Assembly (NCBI RefSeq): GCF_041296385.1 | Contig: NC_091019.1 | Location: 8,703,264-8,767,263 of the forward strand | DNA: 64,000 nt | Direction of reading: 5' to 3' | Source: Aphelocoma coerulescens | Lineage: Eukaryota > Chordata > Aves > Passeriformes > Corvidae | In this document: in pieces, positions 21,909 through 34,337 of the stretch | Layout of the letters: every line of letters starts with the position of its first letter | How positions within the stretch are numbered: the first letter of the stretch is position 1 | Notes under the pieces: generated by a model | Databases searched by the model: none | Told to the model about the DNA's origin: nothing | The model's input: only the letters and a program-made list of their open reading frames with translations | Position numbers and translations under genes: made by a program

Positions 21909-23809
21909 TCAGGGTCCTGTATGCGTAGCACGGCACCACTTGCTGGGAACACCTCTGGTCAGTGCTGTGGCAATGACTTGTCCCTGTTGTTGCAGGACAT
22001 ACTGCAGTGTTGCAGTAAAAGCAGCTGTTTGAGATGACTGTTCTGCATGGGTAGCACATATGAGCATCTCGTCTACACCTGCTCCTTGGGGCAGAGTGGC
22101 AAGAATTGTCTTAGTTTGCCTATTAGCATTTTCAAATGCAAGTGTTTGTAACATTTGCTCTTGGAGCTCTTCAGAGAGCTCAGTTGCATCCTTTAAGGCT
22201 GCTGACAAACGGTCGATGAACTGACCATATGGCTCTGACAGCCCCTGTCAGACTGCTGCATACGCACGAGACTTCTTCTTTTTCGGTACTGACAACAAGG
22301 CTTTGCGAGCAAGAGTCTGTGACAACTGATGAATGACTATGGGCATGGTCAGCTGTGTCACCGTCGCTCCATAAGCCCCGCTCCCAGTTAGCATGTCAGC
22401 TTGGAGCGCATACAGTGGGTCTTGTGTGTCACCTTGGTGTTTGCTAGCTTCTTCTTGTGCTAGCCGCTTCCATGTTTGCTCCCAGAGCAGGAACTGTGAA
22501 GGGGTTAATAACAACTGTGCGATGCTGATGCAGTCATTTGGACACAGGACATCTGCTGTAAAGATGAACTGCAGAATGCTTTGTGTAGCTTCAGAGCGCA
22601 AGCCATGCGTGGTGACCGTTTGCCTGGCTTGCTGCAAGATCTTCCAGGGATGGGGTTCCCACTTTGCAGTGTCCCCTTGTATCTGTACAGGGCAGGCGAG
22701 GGCATTCACTGCTTGCCAATCACCCTCAATGATTGCATCACGGATAGCTCCATTCCATCTCCTTTGCAATGGGTCAGTCCTCTCCGTCGGGGCTGATGGA
22801 AACAACGGCTGCACCTCCCCTTGGGGGAAGGGAGGGGCTGTAGGCACTGTGCCTGATTCTCCCGATGGGAACGTAGGACCTCTGAGTGCTAAGTTGACGG
22901 GTGGGGCCACGGGACGCCACGGTGCTGATGGTGTAATATCACAAGCTTTGGACTCTAGCGCGTCTTGCCATGTAGATAATTTAGCAAGCTTTTTGATTAC
23001 TTCTGGCATCATTTCTTGGTGCTTCTCCCCCTCTTGGGGCTGACCCCTGGCAGCCCTGGCTAGCTCTGGCTCTGCAGGCGACGAAACCACAGAAGCCACT
23101 TCGCTGCCGGATGTTGCTCCGTTGTCCAGCAGAGGGGGGTTACACTCTGCCGCTTTCGGCCGGGCTTTAGGACCGCTCATTTGTGCTGCCGCTTTCGGCC
23201 GGGCATTAGGACCGCCTGTTTCTCCTTGGCCTGCCTGTGCCCCGCCCCCTGAGTCGGGCAGCTCTGCTTCCGCCTTCGCAGCCACTTCTCCCTCAGACGT
23301 CGGAGGGGTAACTTCCTTCCTCGCCGAGTCCAGCAACTCCCGCAGCGAGTGGACGGGTGCTGCTGTGCCTTTAATCGATCTTTTCACGGCCAGCCCTAAG
23401 AACCGTGCTACCCTGGACTCCACCCTGGTCTCTGGCCGCCGCTCCGTAAGACCCCGTCTGTTCCCTTCCCGGAGCCACCACACCTGGAGCTGCCATTCTC
23501 TAAAGCTTCGATGGCGGCCACGGCCACTGTCCTCTCTGCTTTCATTTCTGCAAGAGTGCCAGTTACTGCTCTCCAGGTTAAGTCGGGAGCTTTTGCTTCT
23601 TTAGCTTCCTTTCCACCCTCAATCGTGGACAGCCACAATTCGTTTCCAACTTCCCCCCATGCTTCGACTGAGAACAAAAGTGAAGTGTATTTCACACACG
23701 CCTCTTCCCGGGCCCACGTAATGCGGGCATTCAGATCTCGGTCTTTCACGATCTCGCCTCTCTTAGAGAGGATGCTAGCTAGGAGTCGAGTCCCCACCTC
23801 GTAATCCAT
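21909..23809 (-). pseudogene. ERV gag pseudogene (matrix to capsid), broken
   Basis: Gag is the structural polyprotein of retroviral particles. An ATG at 23809 opens a 133-codon frame (MDYEVGTRLL start) with a charged helical matrix-like composition. The reading then continues in another frame (23483-22248, 411 codons): an acidic, Pro/Ala-rich spacer, then a capsid-like part from about residue 240 (AIRDAIIEGDWQAVNAL near 22,760, later FLLWEQTWKRLAQEEA). A TGA stop at 22248-22250 interrupts the frame. Just beyond it, in the same frame, a major-homology-region pattern QGxxExYxxFxxRL and a further capsid helix run to 21909. Visible defects are thus one frameshift (between 23,408 and 23,483) and one in-frame stop. 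A duplicated PKARPKAA-type unit lies near 23,149-23,216. No clear nucleocapsid zinc knuckle was seen. Confidence 0.85.
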
Positions 23810-24057
23810 AGCTTCTTTGCTGCAGGTACTCGCTTAGCCACGCGAAAATACGGTCTCCTGCCACTCGGCTTTGAGGTTTAGCCCCCAGCTTTACTCGGCT
23901 TTGGGGCTTATCCTCTGGCCTTCTATTCTGCTTCGAGACTGGGCCCCTGGCTTTACTCAGCTTTGGGGCCACCCGCTCTGGTTCCCCTGGCTCTGCTGCA
24001 CCGATATGATGAAATTACCGCATTTAAGCAAACTTGCATGTAGCAAAACTCACTCGG

Positions 24058-24075
24058 GTCCCTGTTTGGGCGCCA
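24058..24075 (-). other. Lys-type primer binding site of the ERV
   Basis: On the minus strand the bases are TGGCGCCCAAACAGGGAC, matching the tRNA-Lys(3)-type primer binding site pattern apart from one position. It lies two bases after the 5' LTR end, the expected place for priming of minus-strand DNA. Confidence 0.92.
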
Positions 24076-24077
24076 GG

Positions 24078-24415
24078 TTTAGCAGGGAGGGGTCCCGGGT
24101 GCAGGAGAGCCAGCCGGAGTCATGACATGAACACCGACACGATTTGAGCATCGTGCTCCAGTTTTATTGTTTACCTCCACCAAGTTATACTTTTTCAAAG
24201 TTCACGCCGCTTTTCCATGAGAAAGCCTCTATGCAGCAGGGGAGCTGACTAGTGTATACCTTTTCCCAAGGCTGTTCAAGGCTGCTGGCTAGCAGGTGCC
24301 TTGCAAGCCTATCTTCAGCCGGAGGACCCGTCAGGGGTACTTCTGCAACAGCCCTGGGATGCCCAAGCTCTCCTGGGGTATCTCATGCCCCCGTTCCACA
24401 AGGAATTCCTCTACA
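24078..24415 (-). repeat. 5' LTR of class II ERV
   Basis: The 338-base LTR starts TGTAGAGG at 24415 and ends GCTAAA at 24078, just before the primer binding site. It differs from the 3' LTR by five substitutions plus the G-tract difference. The shared AATAAA marks the end of R. Confidence 0.9.
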
Positions 24416-24421
24416 AAAATC
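24416..24421 (+). repeat. target-site duplication AAAATC, right copy
   Basis: The six bases are identical to 20621-20626 and confirm the provirus limits. Confidence 0.85.
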
Positions 24422-27400
24422 CATTTCATTTTCCTCTTGTAAATTATCTTCTACTACTTTTTCATGGGGTCATGTACATGCACAAGATATTTTTAATGGA
24501 ATTACAAGTGTAGGACTTCATCACATGTACCATGGTAACTGTTTTCCAACTTGTAACAGTCATTGAGGGTGATTAGATCTTAATGGCTATGGGTGTATGT
24601 GGAACCAAAACTTGCTTTTTTTGTGAATTCTTGTATCATTTGAAAGATACCTAACTGGTGTCAAGAGGCGAGCAGATATTCATTGGTTCACAAACATTAA
24701 ACATTTTTCTCCTAAACCAAAAAATTTGTGTTGGTTAGGTCCTTCCTACCCAAGTGTGCAAACTATTATGAGCTGAAAGGAAGGACACTGCAGACCAGTG
24801 AATGAATTCCTTTAGTGTGTTTAGTGAGCTTTTAATTAGGTCCTGTGGTAATCAAAATGCAAATAGCAGCACATCTTTTGAGACACTCACTGTTTGATAA
24901 AAATGTTGCAGTTCACTTTGTAGTCAAAACTCCAGACTCCAATCCAGTGTGAAACCTGGTTGGGATAATTTGATCATTTTCCAGACATATATGTTGTTTT
25001 TTCTAAAAGTTTGGGGTTTATATAAAATTTGCTGTGTCTACATTAGCAAATAATATGGTGCAATAAATGAGTAGACTGAGCTGGTCAGAGCAAAAGCCTC
25101 TAGATCTACATCATCACTAAAATGCAACCTAAAATGCACTAAAATGCAATGGGTACAACTATGACAGAATCCTAACTGGATCCCCTTTACAAACAAAAGA
25201 AAAAGGGTTTATTTCAGAGGCCCTTACCTCTTCCTTTTGTTATTTGGTAGAGCACTCTTCACAAATAATAGGAGCCAATTAAATTTATATTATTTATTTT
25301 AATTTTATATTATTTACAAAGAAACTGAGAATCTTGAGGCTGGAACAAAATTTCTTTTAGGATGAAAATTTCCAGTCTTAAGTCTTACATGAAACTAATG
25401 GCAAAAAGTATTGATAATGAGAGAAGAAATGTCCTCAGAGCATATATGCATAAATTTGCTCCCAGTCACCATTTACTTGGAACAGAGGCAACAGAAAAAG
25501 CAAACGAGGATTTTTTCATGACTGACTGAAAACCTTTATTACTCTCCACTTCCTCATGCTTACTCTCGCATTCACATTTCTTCTTAAAATCTCTGATACT
25601 GACACTTTTATGTAGACTTTTATGTATTTGCCTTCCCAATGATCACTTTCTCCTTCTTTGCTTTGATCTGTGAAAAATTGCTCCCAACTACATCCTCCTT
25701 CCTGCTACACACACTAGGCTCCATACACATGCAAAATTCTCCTGTATTAATACGTAAATTTAAACTTCTTATTTTCCTGCCAGGATAGTATGACTGGATT
25801 CTGACCTCAAGACCTTCAATATGTTTCTCAGTTTTGTCATTTACCCTAAGTGTAACACAAATGCCCTAAGCCAACCCTTGACTTCCATTTTTTGGGGACT
25901 GTACCAGTTAGCTTTGGATGTAGGTGTTTGTTTGGCATGCAGAAGAGTTTAAGATGCTGTTTTATGGCAGATTAGTTCCAAAGGATTGGCAAAACTGGGC
26001 ATCATCACCTCCTCGTATCAGTGTTGTGCAGAGTGGTATTGTGGTCTCTGGACACAGAGCATGCTCTATTTTTATTATTTTTAATATACCATCCTTAGAG
26101 TCTTTCATGGTAGGGGAAGGACATTCCTTTGCCTTCTTTTGAAGCCTTCACTTAAAATTGCTTTTTTCCCCATGACAGCCTCAGACAACAAGAAGAATGT
26201 GCTCTGTAAAGCCCAGCAGTTGCCCAAGAAGCTGCCACCACACAGCAATAATGACAGTTATTAAAGTTCAGAACATCAGAAGTGAGTGTTTCCAGTTGCA
26301 GAATATCACAGTCCTGGCTCATTGCCACCAGCCTGTGCTCAAGCTGTTTTCATTTGTGCTAACCAGCAAAAGAATAACAGGATGTTTATTCCTTTTTTAA
26401 ATTTTTTTTCTGAGTGAGCAAGTCCTGCCTGTAGGGCTACATTGAGGTTAAGTGCATCTTTACTTTTTATTCAATAATTTGCAGAAAACGGATCTGGTAA
26501 TAAAAAATGGGAAAGAAGAAAGGACTGAGCAGTGCAGTGTTCACATGGATTAAAGGTTTACTTTGGCAAAGTTTGCAAGCACAACATGTACTTGCATCAC
26601 AGGTGTTTTCCCAAAGCATCTCGGCTGCCTAGACAAGATGTCATGGCAGCAACTCATCTGTGTGCTCTTTCCTGCTGGAGCAGAGCAAACATTTTGCTTA
26701 ACCACAAAACAACTCCTGCAGGAAAAAAAAAGGAGAGGGAAAAAAACCATGATGCTGTCCTCTCAATTGTTTTCAATTACAAAAGTGGTTCTTGGGGCCA
26801 AGATTACTCAGATTTAGGCTTCAGAGTTCATTCTGTCACCAGAGAAAACATAATCCTATAGCTCAAGTCCAAGGCAGAGGGAGAAGATCCACTGTGTACT
26901 CTGAGCTTTGAGCAAATTGCTTTTACCTTTAGCTTTTCCCTTGCAGAATGATGGCTGAGCTCCTGTCTTTCTTGTCTTTTTTAGATCAGATCTGCTGGCA
27001 GCATGATCTTCTGGGCAGGGGACTTCTTTTGGCCTGCTCTTGGACAGCACTCATATTGTTTGGGTCTGACTGACCACAGCAACAGCAATCATAAATAGAA
27101 AGATTAGCAAACAAGGTGTAAAACTGAGGACAGTATAGGAACTGTTATTGAGGTTTGTCATGTTCAAAATCCTTGAATGCAAATTTGTATGGAAATTTGC
27201 ATTATTCTGGGAATACTATCTATAATCCCTAAAAGAATTATAAATGTACTGAGGTAGTGGAATGTAATAAAGTTGCTGTATTTTAACTGAAACCAGCACT
27301 TTCTTATTTGTTTCTTGCTCTGGAACCTGGAATCAGAGTCAAGTACTCTGCTGTTGAATGGAGCTATTTGTAAATATCTGACACATTAATGGTTGTTTTC

Positions 27401-30400
27401 TGAATCTATTCCAGGAGTTACATCTATCAACAGTACATGCTTATGCATGAGAGTTTTGTTTGATTAGTGTTGGTGAACTGGTTTAGTGATGCTGCCACAG
27501 TTTATCAATTATTTGCAACTTGTAATATAATGGTGAATCAGTCCTGCATGAGTAGTAAGATAGTTATTTTCTGTGAAATTTTCACTGCTTAATATTTTAA
27601 TTAATAGAAATTTCCTGACAAGGGAGAGATAGTTTGGGACATAACCTTTTATGAAACAACGCAGGAAATCACAACAACAGTTAATAACCAAGACTGAGAC
27701 AGAATACCTTCGTAGAAAGTCAATATTAATATTTTAAAGGGTTTGGAATATTTTTATGTATTATTATCATGCTGTGATCCACAAAGAGTATATTAGGCAA
27801 TGGGAAATCAATTACTATCACCATCTTTACTCTTTAGGATGTGTTTGTGTATAATAAACGTATCTAAATCCTATAGAGAGAAACTTTAACACATGCAGTC
27901 ATAGCAATTTATACAGGCGGTGGTAGGAAATTGCTGATATTCGATTAAAGGTTTGATTTGCCCCATAGAGTTCTATTCCTGTAGAATACAAACTCAATGC
28001 AAACTCTGCCAGCAGCTGTGTGTCCCATCCTGTAAAAGGTCATGGAGACCTTAATCAGAGATGTACTCAGGGATCTCTCAGCACAGGGGAGCTGGGATGA
28101 ATCTAGTCAAGTAACACCAGCAGATCTTGACCATGCTCTGTAGTCACTTGTAAAAAGTCTTTGGAAGTTCCAGTCCTTGTATTTATGGACTTAGAAATTT
28201 GTACAATTAATTACGCTGTTAAACTGCAAAGATATATGAAGTTGCCCTACTGCCTTCAGACGGTTAGTGTGATTAGAAAACATTATAGCAGTGCACATGC
28301 TCATGTTATTAGAAGCTTCAGCCTTTAATAAATAATGTATGGAAGCCCTGTAGTGGTGTAAAATTTCATGTCATTACATGTTAAATGCATTACAGATAAC
28401 ACATAATTTCAGTGTTAAGGGAAAATAGTGGTTTGATATTAGTTTCAGCCCTTTAAATTCTGACTCGCAACCTTAAATAAGTGAAGTTCATATGTAAGAA
28501 TAAATGAGAGACTGGAAATTCCTTCACTTACTTGTTGCAGTAATGTTCTGTATGTTTGTGGGGAACTAGATCTCCAAACCATAACTCCTTTTATTTAAGC
28601 AACAATTCAACAGCACTGTTCAAAGTGCTGCTTGTGCAAGATGAGTATGAAGAAATAGAAGAAAAGAAAGGGACTTGGGGGGCTGACCAGGCAGTACAAC
28701 TTTGTCTTGAAATTTAAAGGTAAAAAGAAAGGATGGCACATCAGCACATTTCCCTTTAAAGTGACAAAACCTAGAAACTCTGTGCCAGGAAACTGTAATC
28801 AGTTCTCCTGCAACATAATGGAGTGTCAGTCAACCATCTAGCTTCTAGGAGGACAAGGCAGCTGTGGGAGCTCTTCTCATGAGACATGAAACAACAGAAG
28901 ATCTAGCAACGGAAAGACTATGAACAGTCATCAGCTTATCTGCTGCTGGGGAAATACGCTCTGTGCTTTGGCGTCTTGCCCCCGAGGTTGCTGGCCAAAT
29001 GTGAGATGATTTACCATTAGAGTGAGGCTGTCTGCCAGATGGATCAGCCCTTACAAACTGAGCTCAGACTTCCTGACGTCTCCCACTTCTGCTTGCACGT
29101 ATCTAAGAGCTGTGGCTGGGACCTTGTCAAAAGATCCATTAATGGGAAGTGGAACATGGAGAGTGTAACTGGTACTTAGGGAGAAGCATGCAATGGCTGA
29201 ATGTCCACTCTGACTCCTGCACAGGATTGCAACATGGTACATGCAGTATCTGCAAGGTCTTCTGTACTCTTGTGGACTTGACTCCAAACTAATTGCTGTC
29301 TAATCTGCAAGAGTATTGAAGCTTTGAAGTATTGTTTTGAAGCCTGGAAGTAATGTTTTGAAGTATTGTATATTCTATTCAATATAAGGAACAATAAATT
29401 ATTCTTATGGAGTATTAATACAGTATCATGCAGACACATATATGTGTATAAACATGTACATATATGTGTAATTTGGGGTATTGTTTTAGGGTACTTTTAG
29501 TTAATTTTTATAAATAATTTACAATTATTTGTTCAGCTCAGTTTTCAAAGCAAATAGAAGGTGAAAATTAAGCCAAACTCCTTCGCTTTTAAAGAAAGTA
29601 CTTTGGAATCATGCACATAAGGACACCCTTTATTTTTAAAGCTATGTCCTGTTTGAAATGAGCACAAAAACCAACTGCATAATACTAATTTTCTCTTTCC
29701 AGAAAGAAGAACTGACACTCCTGGGATTTCAGCCTGTGATAAGGCTATTATAAACCTGAGGCTTAAATCACAAAGCCACTAGTATGCTTCAATCTGCTAT
29801 GAAGCTGTACCATCCTGATGGATGGCTAGTGGCTTGCAATGAGACTTAATATGATACAACTTCTTCTAACATCAAGTGGCATCCCTCCTATATTATTGTA
29901 TGGAATACAACAGAAGTACACCAATGGTTCTCACTTCTTCTATCCTTCTATCTTGAGAGAAGGGAGGGACAGATTTGAGGAGGTGGGCTGTTGAGGAGGA
30001 GTGGTTCTCCCCTCCCCTGGAAAGAGTTGGAGAGGGGACAGCCTTGTCCCTGAGGCCAGGGCTGACATCATTTCTGTGACAGCTCTGAGGCACTGTTTTC
30101 TTACAGATGATCCTTCCTGTTCTGGCACTGGTATGTCCACTGAAGTACAACAGGCTTAGACCAGGATTAAAGCCTCATTTATTTTCTGCTGGCTGATTGC
30201 TAAACTGGATCACTTGCACTCTGAGTGCAATATAAGCAGTTTGGTGTTTGACACTTAGTTTTACCTTGAGCTGCAAGTTTTCGCAGCTTGTGTCCAATTA
30301 AGTTGCTTGAGAACAAGAAGTCTCAAGTGAAACTAATTTTAATGGGATGTATATTTGCAATGGGCATTGAAATTTCTCTGCATCCAGTCTCTGAGGTTGT

Positions 30401-33189
30401 TCCATTGGCATTGTTCTAAAGGCTAACACAAATTCAAGCCTCTGTGGGCATACTTCTTCTAGTATTCAAAACAGAGAGAAGTGTCTTTTGCTGTAATGGA
30501 AAACAAATAACATGTCTACCCAGTACTGAAAGACACATAACCAAGGGGAGTTGTCAGGCTTCTATACACAAAGCACTCAATCTGTAATTGCATGAGAAAA
30601 CAAGACATGTGTCTGCACTCGGGTTTTTAGGATAAAGAGCTCATGTTTTAGAACCTTATCTTGGCATACTGAGATGCTCTTATTTTGATTATTTTATAAA
30701 GAATTTAGGACTGAGATTGAAGTAAAATTTGAGCAAAGTATTAAATTGGTCTCTATCCTTAATCAGTTAGATATTTAAAGAAGGCAACATATCACCCACC
30801 AGGCATATGATCTTTTCCAAATGCTGCAGAGTTGTGCAACAGAATGAAAAAACTCTTTAGATTGAAGCCTGAAGAAGACCAAAAAAATAAAGATTTCCAT
30901 CTGATTCCTCTATGAAAAAAACTGAAATGTCATTGTTCTCACTACCAGTCATGGTCTTTTTCTAAATATTTTAAAGACTGAGATAAGTTATTTTAGGCAA
31001 AAATTTAGATTTGACCACTAATATTAAACTACAGTTGCAGACATCAGGCCTTCAAGCATTTCACATCTACTTCTGCACCAGACCACCACAACTGATACTG
31101 CTTAAAAATGTCAATAGTGAGAAGTTTAGCTTCACATTCTGTTTATTTTAAATATAAATAGAAATGCTTGTTAGATTTTGGATTTTTTTTTTTTACTTTA
31201 GCATTAAACCAAAGACTATCCAACATATTGTCAATGCTAAAGGGGAACAGCAGAGAGGATACATTGCACCAAATTCTGTCTTCTAATATCACTAAGCACT
31301 AAGTATAGCAAAATGTACAGGATGTGTGAAAATAAATTCAATCTTACTTGCAGTCACAGCAACAAGCTCTTAGAGGATGATGAAATCATTAAGAACAAAG
31401 AATATCCTTGGAAACTTGGAAGCTGCAGACCTAGAAGTTGTACCTCATTACTGTTACTGTAAAGTTTTTGCCTTTACAGCTACCACAGACTTATCCAATA
31501 CTCATCACGTTTAACATCAACTGCAGTACCTATTGCCTAATTTAAACAAAGGTATTTGACCACAATTAAAACCATCCACAGGTCAGACCATGCTGAGACT
31601 CTGTGGGGTGTTAGAACTGCTGTAGGTCTCACTGCAAGACCAGTCTTTACATGGAGAGACTTTTCCTTGGAGCCTTTGAAGCAAATGCAGCTGCTGCTGC
31701 AAAGGAGTGGAGAGAAAATAAAAAGTTGCAAATCTGAGAAATTTAGTCACTGGCGAGTATGTATTATTTGGAGCTTTGTATCACAAGCACTCAAGGAAAG
31801 AACAAGCTGTATTTTAGTATTGACTCCACTGAATCGATCAGAAGGGGCAACATACCGCCAGTGTAGCATAGCCCAAGGGAACCAAGTGGTCCCTGACCAC
31901 CACTGCTATCCCCTCTGCCTTCTCTACAAACTTGGGTTTACTTCTTGGCCCATCATTCCCAAGGGCATACTTTGGCATCCTAGTGTAGTTGAACCTTACT
32001 GCTCAGTATATGAAAGCAATTCTCTACAGATGACCAATTCTAAATCTCTCATCCATGACTGTTACAGTAATATTTTAAAAATATGATCTCACATTTTCTG
32101 AAGTAGAGTTTTTGTTTATTTTACTTTGGTGGCGATATCTTACAAGTTTGTAGAATAAACAAAAACTTCCTTATTTCTGAAAATTGTTTTCAACTTTGGA
32201 GGCAGGCCAAGAAAGGAAGGAATTCCATTTTCTGTGACACTCAAAAATATCTGGAAGTCTATGTTTATATGAATATCTGTTATCTCTATAAATGTAATTT
32301 TTATCTTTTCTGTCAAAAAGCTGGTAACTCCAGAAAGGTCCTAGATAAGACCCCAGGGAGGACTTAACAATAAAAGAGGATCCATGGAAAAAAGGAAATT
32401 TGGTAATAGTGCAGCCCTTGTGTTTAGCTGGTGCTCAGTCGAAAGGGAAGAAACCTCCTTCTGTCTCTGTGCGCAGCCAGTGGGACAAGCTGAGTTCTAG
32501 TGGGGCCACAGGGGAACTGCCTTCCTCTTGTGCCAAAGGAATACATTATCATTGAAACAATGGAAAATAAAGGATTCTCTTGTTTCAAACGATCTTCACT
32601 GCCCCAGGGGAGGAAGGTTTTATGGCTTGCCAAGAGGGATAAACTTTCACCTGAATGGGGAAATTGCATGGATCTCTCTAGCAAGGGAGAAATTGCTGGA
32701 GGGTGGGTGGCTGCAGCAGACAAAGACCTATGTTTCTGCATGCCACACAGCAGTACTGTGGGGTTTATCAATTGAAATAATCTGTAGTACAAGCTTTTGT
32801 CTTGGGATTTCAAAAAGTTTTCACACCAATGTAACCACAATGAACTAATCTGAGTTATATTACCTTCAGCTGTGACTGAATTTGACTCTAGCGTGTTTTG
32901 CTTCCAAGTAGGAAAGGCATAGGAATGACTGAGTACACAAGAGTTCTTGTGAATTATATTTAAAATCAAAGATTCTGCTTCTACATAGCAACTTACATAT
33001 GGTGTTTTGCAGACATATGGCTCATTCTTCATGTGTCATATCATGAAAAATGTGGCTTGTAATTCTGCTGTGAAGCAAGATGTTTGTGATTATAAATACA
33101 AATTACATCATCTGGGTTTTTTTAATAAAGTAATTGTGAGCTATCAGAATATTTTCCATTTAGGGATGGCAACAGAAATATGTTTTATT
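24422..33189. other. long intergenic stretch, no gene recognised
   Basis: Almost 9 kb without a recognisable gene, LTR or LINE terminus. TG/TA-rich words occur at about 29,425-29,470. Open frames of 176 codons (31556-32086 plus, opening with TTG rather than ATG) and 202 codons (32424-33032 minus, with ATG) show no family resemblance and are discussed under the rejected items and findings. Confidence 0.5.
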
Positions 33190-33246
33190 TTATATATATA
33201 TTTATATATATATAAATGTGTATGTGTACATGTCCGTATATATAAG
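33190..33246. repeat. (TA)n/(TG)n microsatellite
   Basis: Alternating TA with short TG words. Simple repeat without other features. Confidence 0.85.
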
Positions 33247-33472
33247 TACATAGCATTCTCAGACAGCAAAAATGTGAGTGGCTCTTTCTGAATCCCAAGA
33301 GCAGAATGCGTATCCTGAAAAGCAGATTTGAGGAGGAGATGATTGGTACCCAGGCTTTGTAAGGCTGGAAAACTGCACCAGCAGTACAATAGGTTGGAAA
33401 AGAAATATCCATAAGGAACAATTTGAGAGCTCAACGAAGGTTCACATGCTGCAAAAGGGCTGCTTTGGAGGC

Positions 33473-34332
33473 TGTCACAACCCACTGGTATGGGGCATGA
33501 TATTGTTTCTAAGTCCTCCTCAGGCTGAACAAAGATATATGCCAGAGAACTCTCATACTTTTATTATATAGTTGCCTTAGATTTGGCAACCAGCCCACTA
33601 TTTAGACACATAAGGCATTGTTTAACAAGCCCTTAAATTTTAACACTTCTCAAAAGCAGTGGCTAATATGCCCTTAATTATTACTGTACACTTTAATAAG
33701 TTCTCAACTCCCACAACACAGTACTCAAAGGTGCTGGCTAACAAGCCACAATACACCACTTCTCAAAGGTGCTGGCATAAGACACAACACTGCTTTTCAA
33801 AGGTACTAGCACAAATCATAACACACTTCCACAAGTTCCCTACTTGAGCAACAAACTTCAGTATGGAGTCTGGGGTGGAATATGATAGCTGTTCTTTCCA
33901 CAGGCAAAGCAAGGAAGGACAGAAATAAAGAAGAGCCAGAAAGAGAACAAACGATATCACCAGCCCTTAGATACTGCATTGGTCCTGCCCTATGGATGGT
34001 CCCAAGCTGGGGTAAACAATGAGAGTGAAAGAGAAAGGGAAAAGAGCACAAGGGGGCCTGATCCACTTCCTTTTACAGTTAACTTGGTGCATACTTCTTA
34101 TCTAAACTAGATTTTTCCTACTGTTGCACATGTGCAGACAGCCCCTTTGAGCCTTTCTCCAGGAACAGAGTAGAGGGGCAGGTGGACTGAGCATGAGACT
34201 CAAGGTGGAGCAGGATGTTGATTCAGAACAGGTCTGCCCCACCTCCCCAGGACCCTCTCTTCCAATCACACCTTTCCTGTTGTAACAGTCAGAACGTTTG
34301 AGACAAAACATGCTTGTGTCTGGTCCTTCACA
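33473..34332 (-). mobile_element. solo LTR, ERVL-like family, copy 1
   Basis: Plus-strand edges are TGTCACAACC and CCTTCACA, flanked by the perfect 5-bp duplication GAGGC (33468-33472 and 34333-34337). The same family recurs at 47579-48284 in the same direction. Minus orientation is inferred from copy 2, which has TATAAAAGG on the minus strand near 48,010 (decayed to TGTAAAAGG here), and from AATAAA on the minus strand about 85 bases from the left edge here. Copy 1 is 150 bases longer, partly because of a tandem array near 33,720-33,830. Five-base duplications fit ERVL-type integrases. No internal region is attached. Confidence 0.85.
33720..33830 (+). repeat. three ~38-bp tandem units inside solo LTR copy 1
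   Basis: Units share the core CTCAAAGGTGCTGGC or TTTTCAAAGGTACTAGC, followed by an ACAA-rich spacer. The related LTR at 47,579 lacks the array, so the amplification is specific to this copy or its sublineage. Confidence 0.75.
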
Positions 34333-34337
34333 GAGGC

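Larger units (their letters stand above)
20627..24415 (-). mobile_element. class II endogenous retrovirus, internally deleted provirus
   Basis: The 3.8-kb provirus lies on the minus strand between perfect AAAATC duplications. In order it has a 338-base 5' LTR, a Lys-type primer binding site, leader, gag, a short unassigned part, env TM, a polypurine tract and the 3' LTR. Protease, polymerase and env SU are absent, so the copy is defective in every replication function except perhaps its cis signals. LTR difference is about 1.6%, suggesting insertion within roughly the last several million years under common avian neutral rates; that is an estimate, not a measurement. The 6-bp duplication and Lys primer site fit betaretrovirus-like class II elements, while the TM type (CX6CC) is also found in alpha- and type D viruses. 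Confidence 0.9.

Noticed and set aside
22393..23043. 216-codon plus-strand open frame inside the provirus
   Set aside because: It lies exactly opposite the gag capsid frame and resembles nothing; antisense shadow.
31556..32086. 176-codon plus-strand open frame
   Set aside because: It opens with TTG, not ATG, has no domain or signal, and no promoter or splice context is evident; most likely chance.
33720..33830. CRISPR-like repeat/spacer pattern
   Set aside because: Only three degenerate units in a vertebrate LTR; repeats are imperfect and there are no cas genes.
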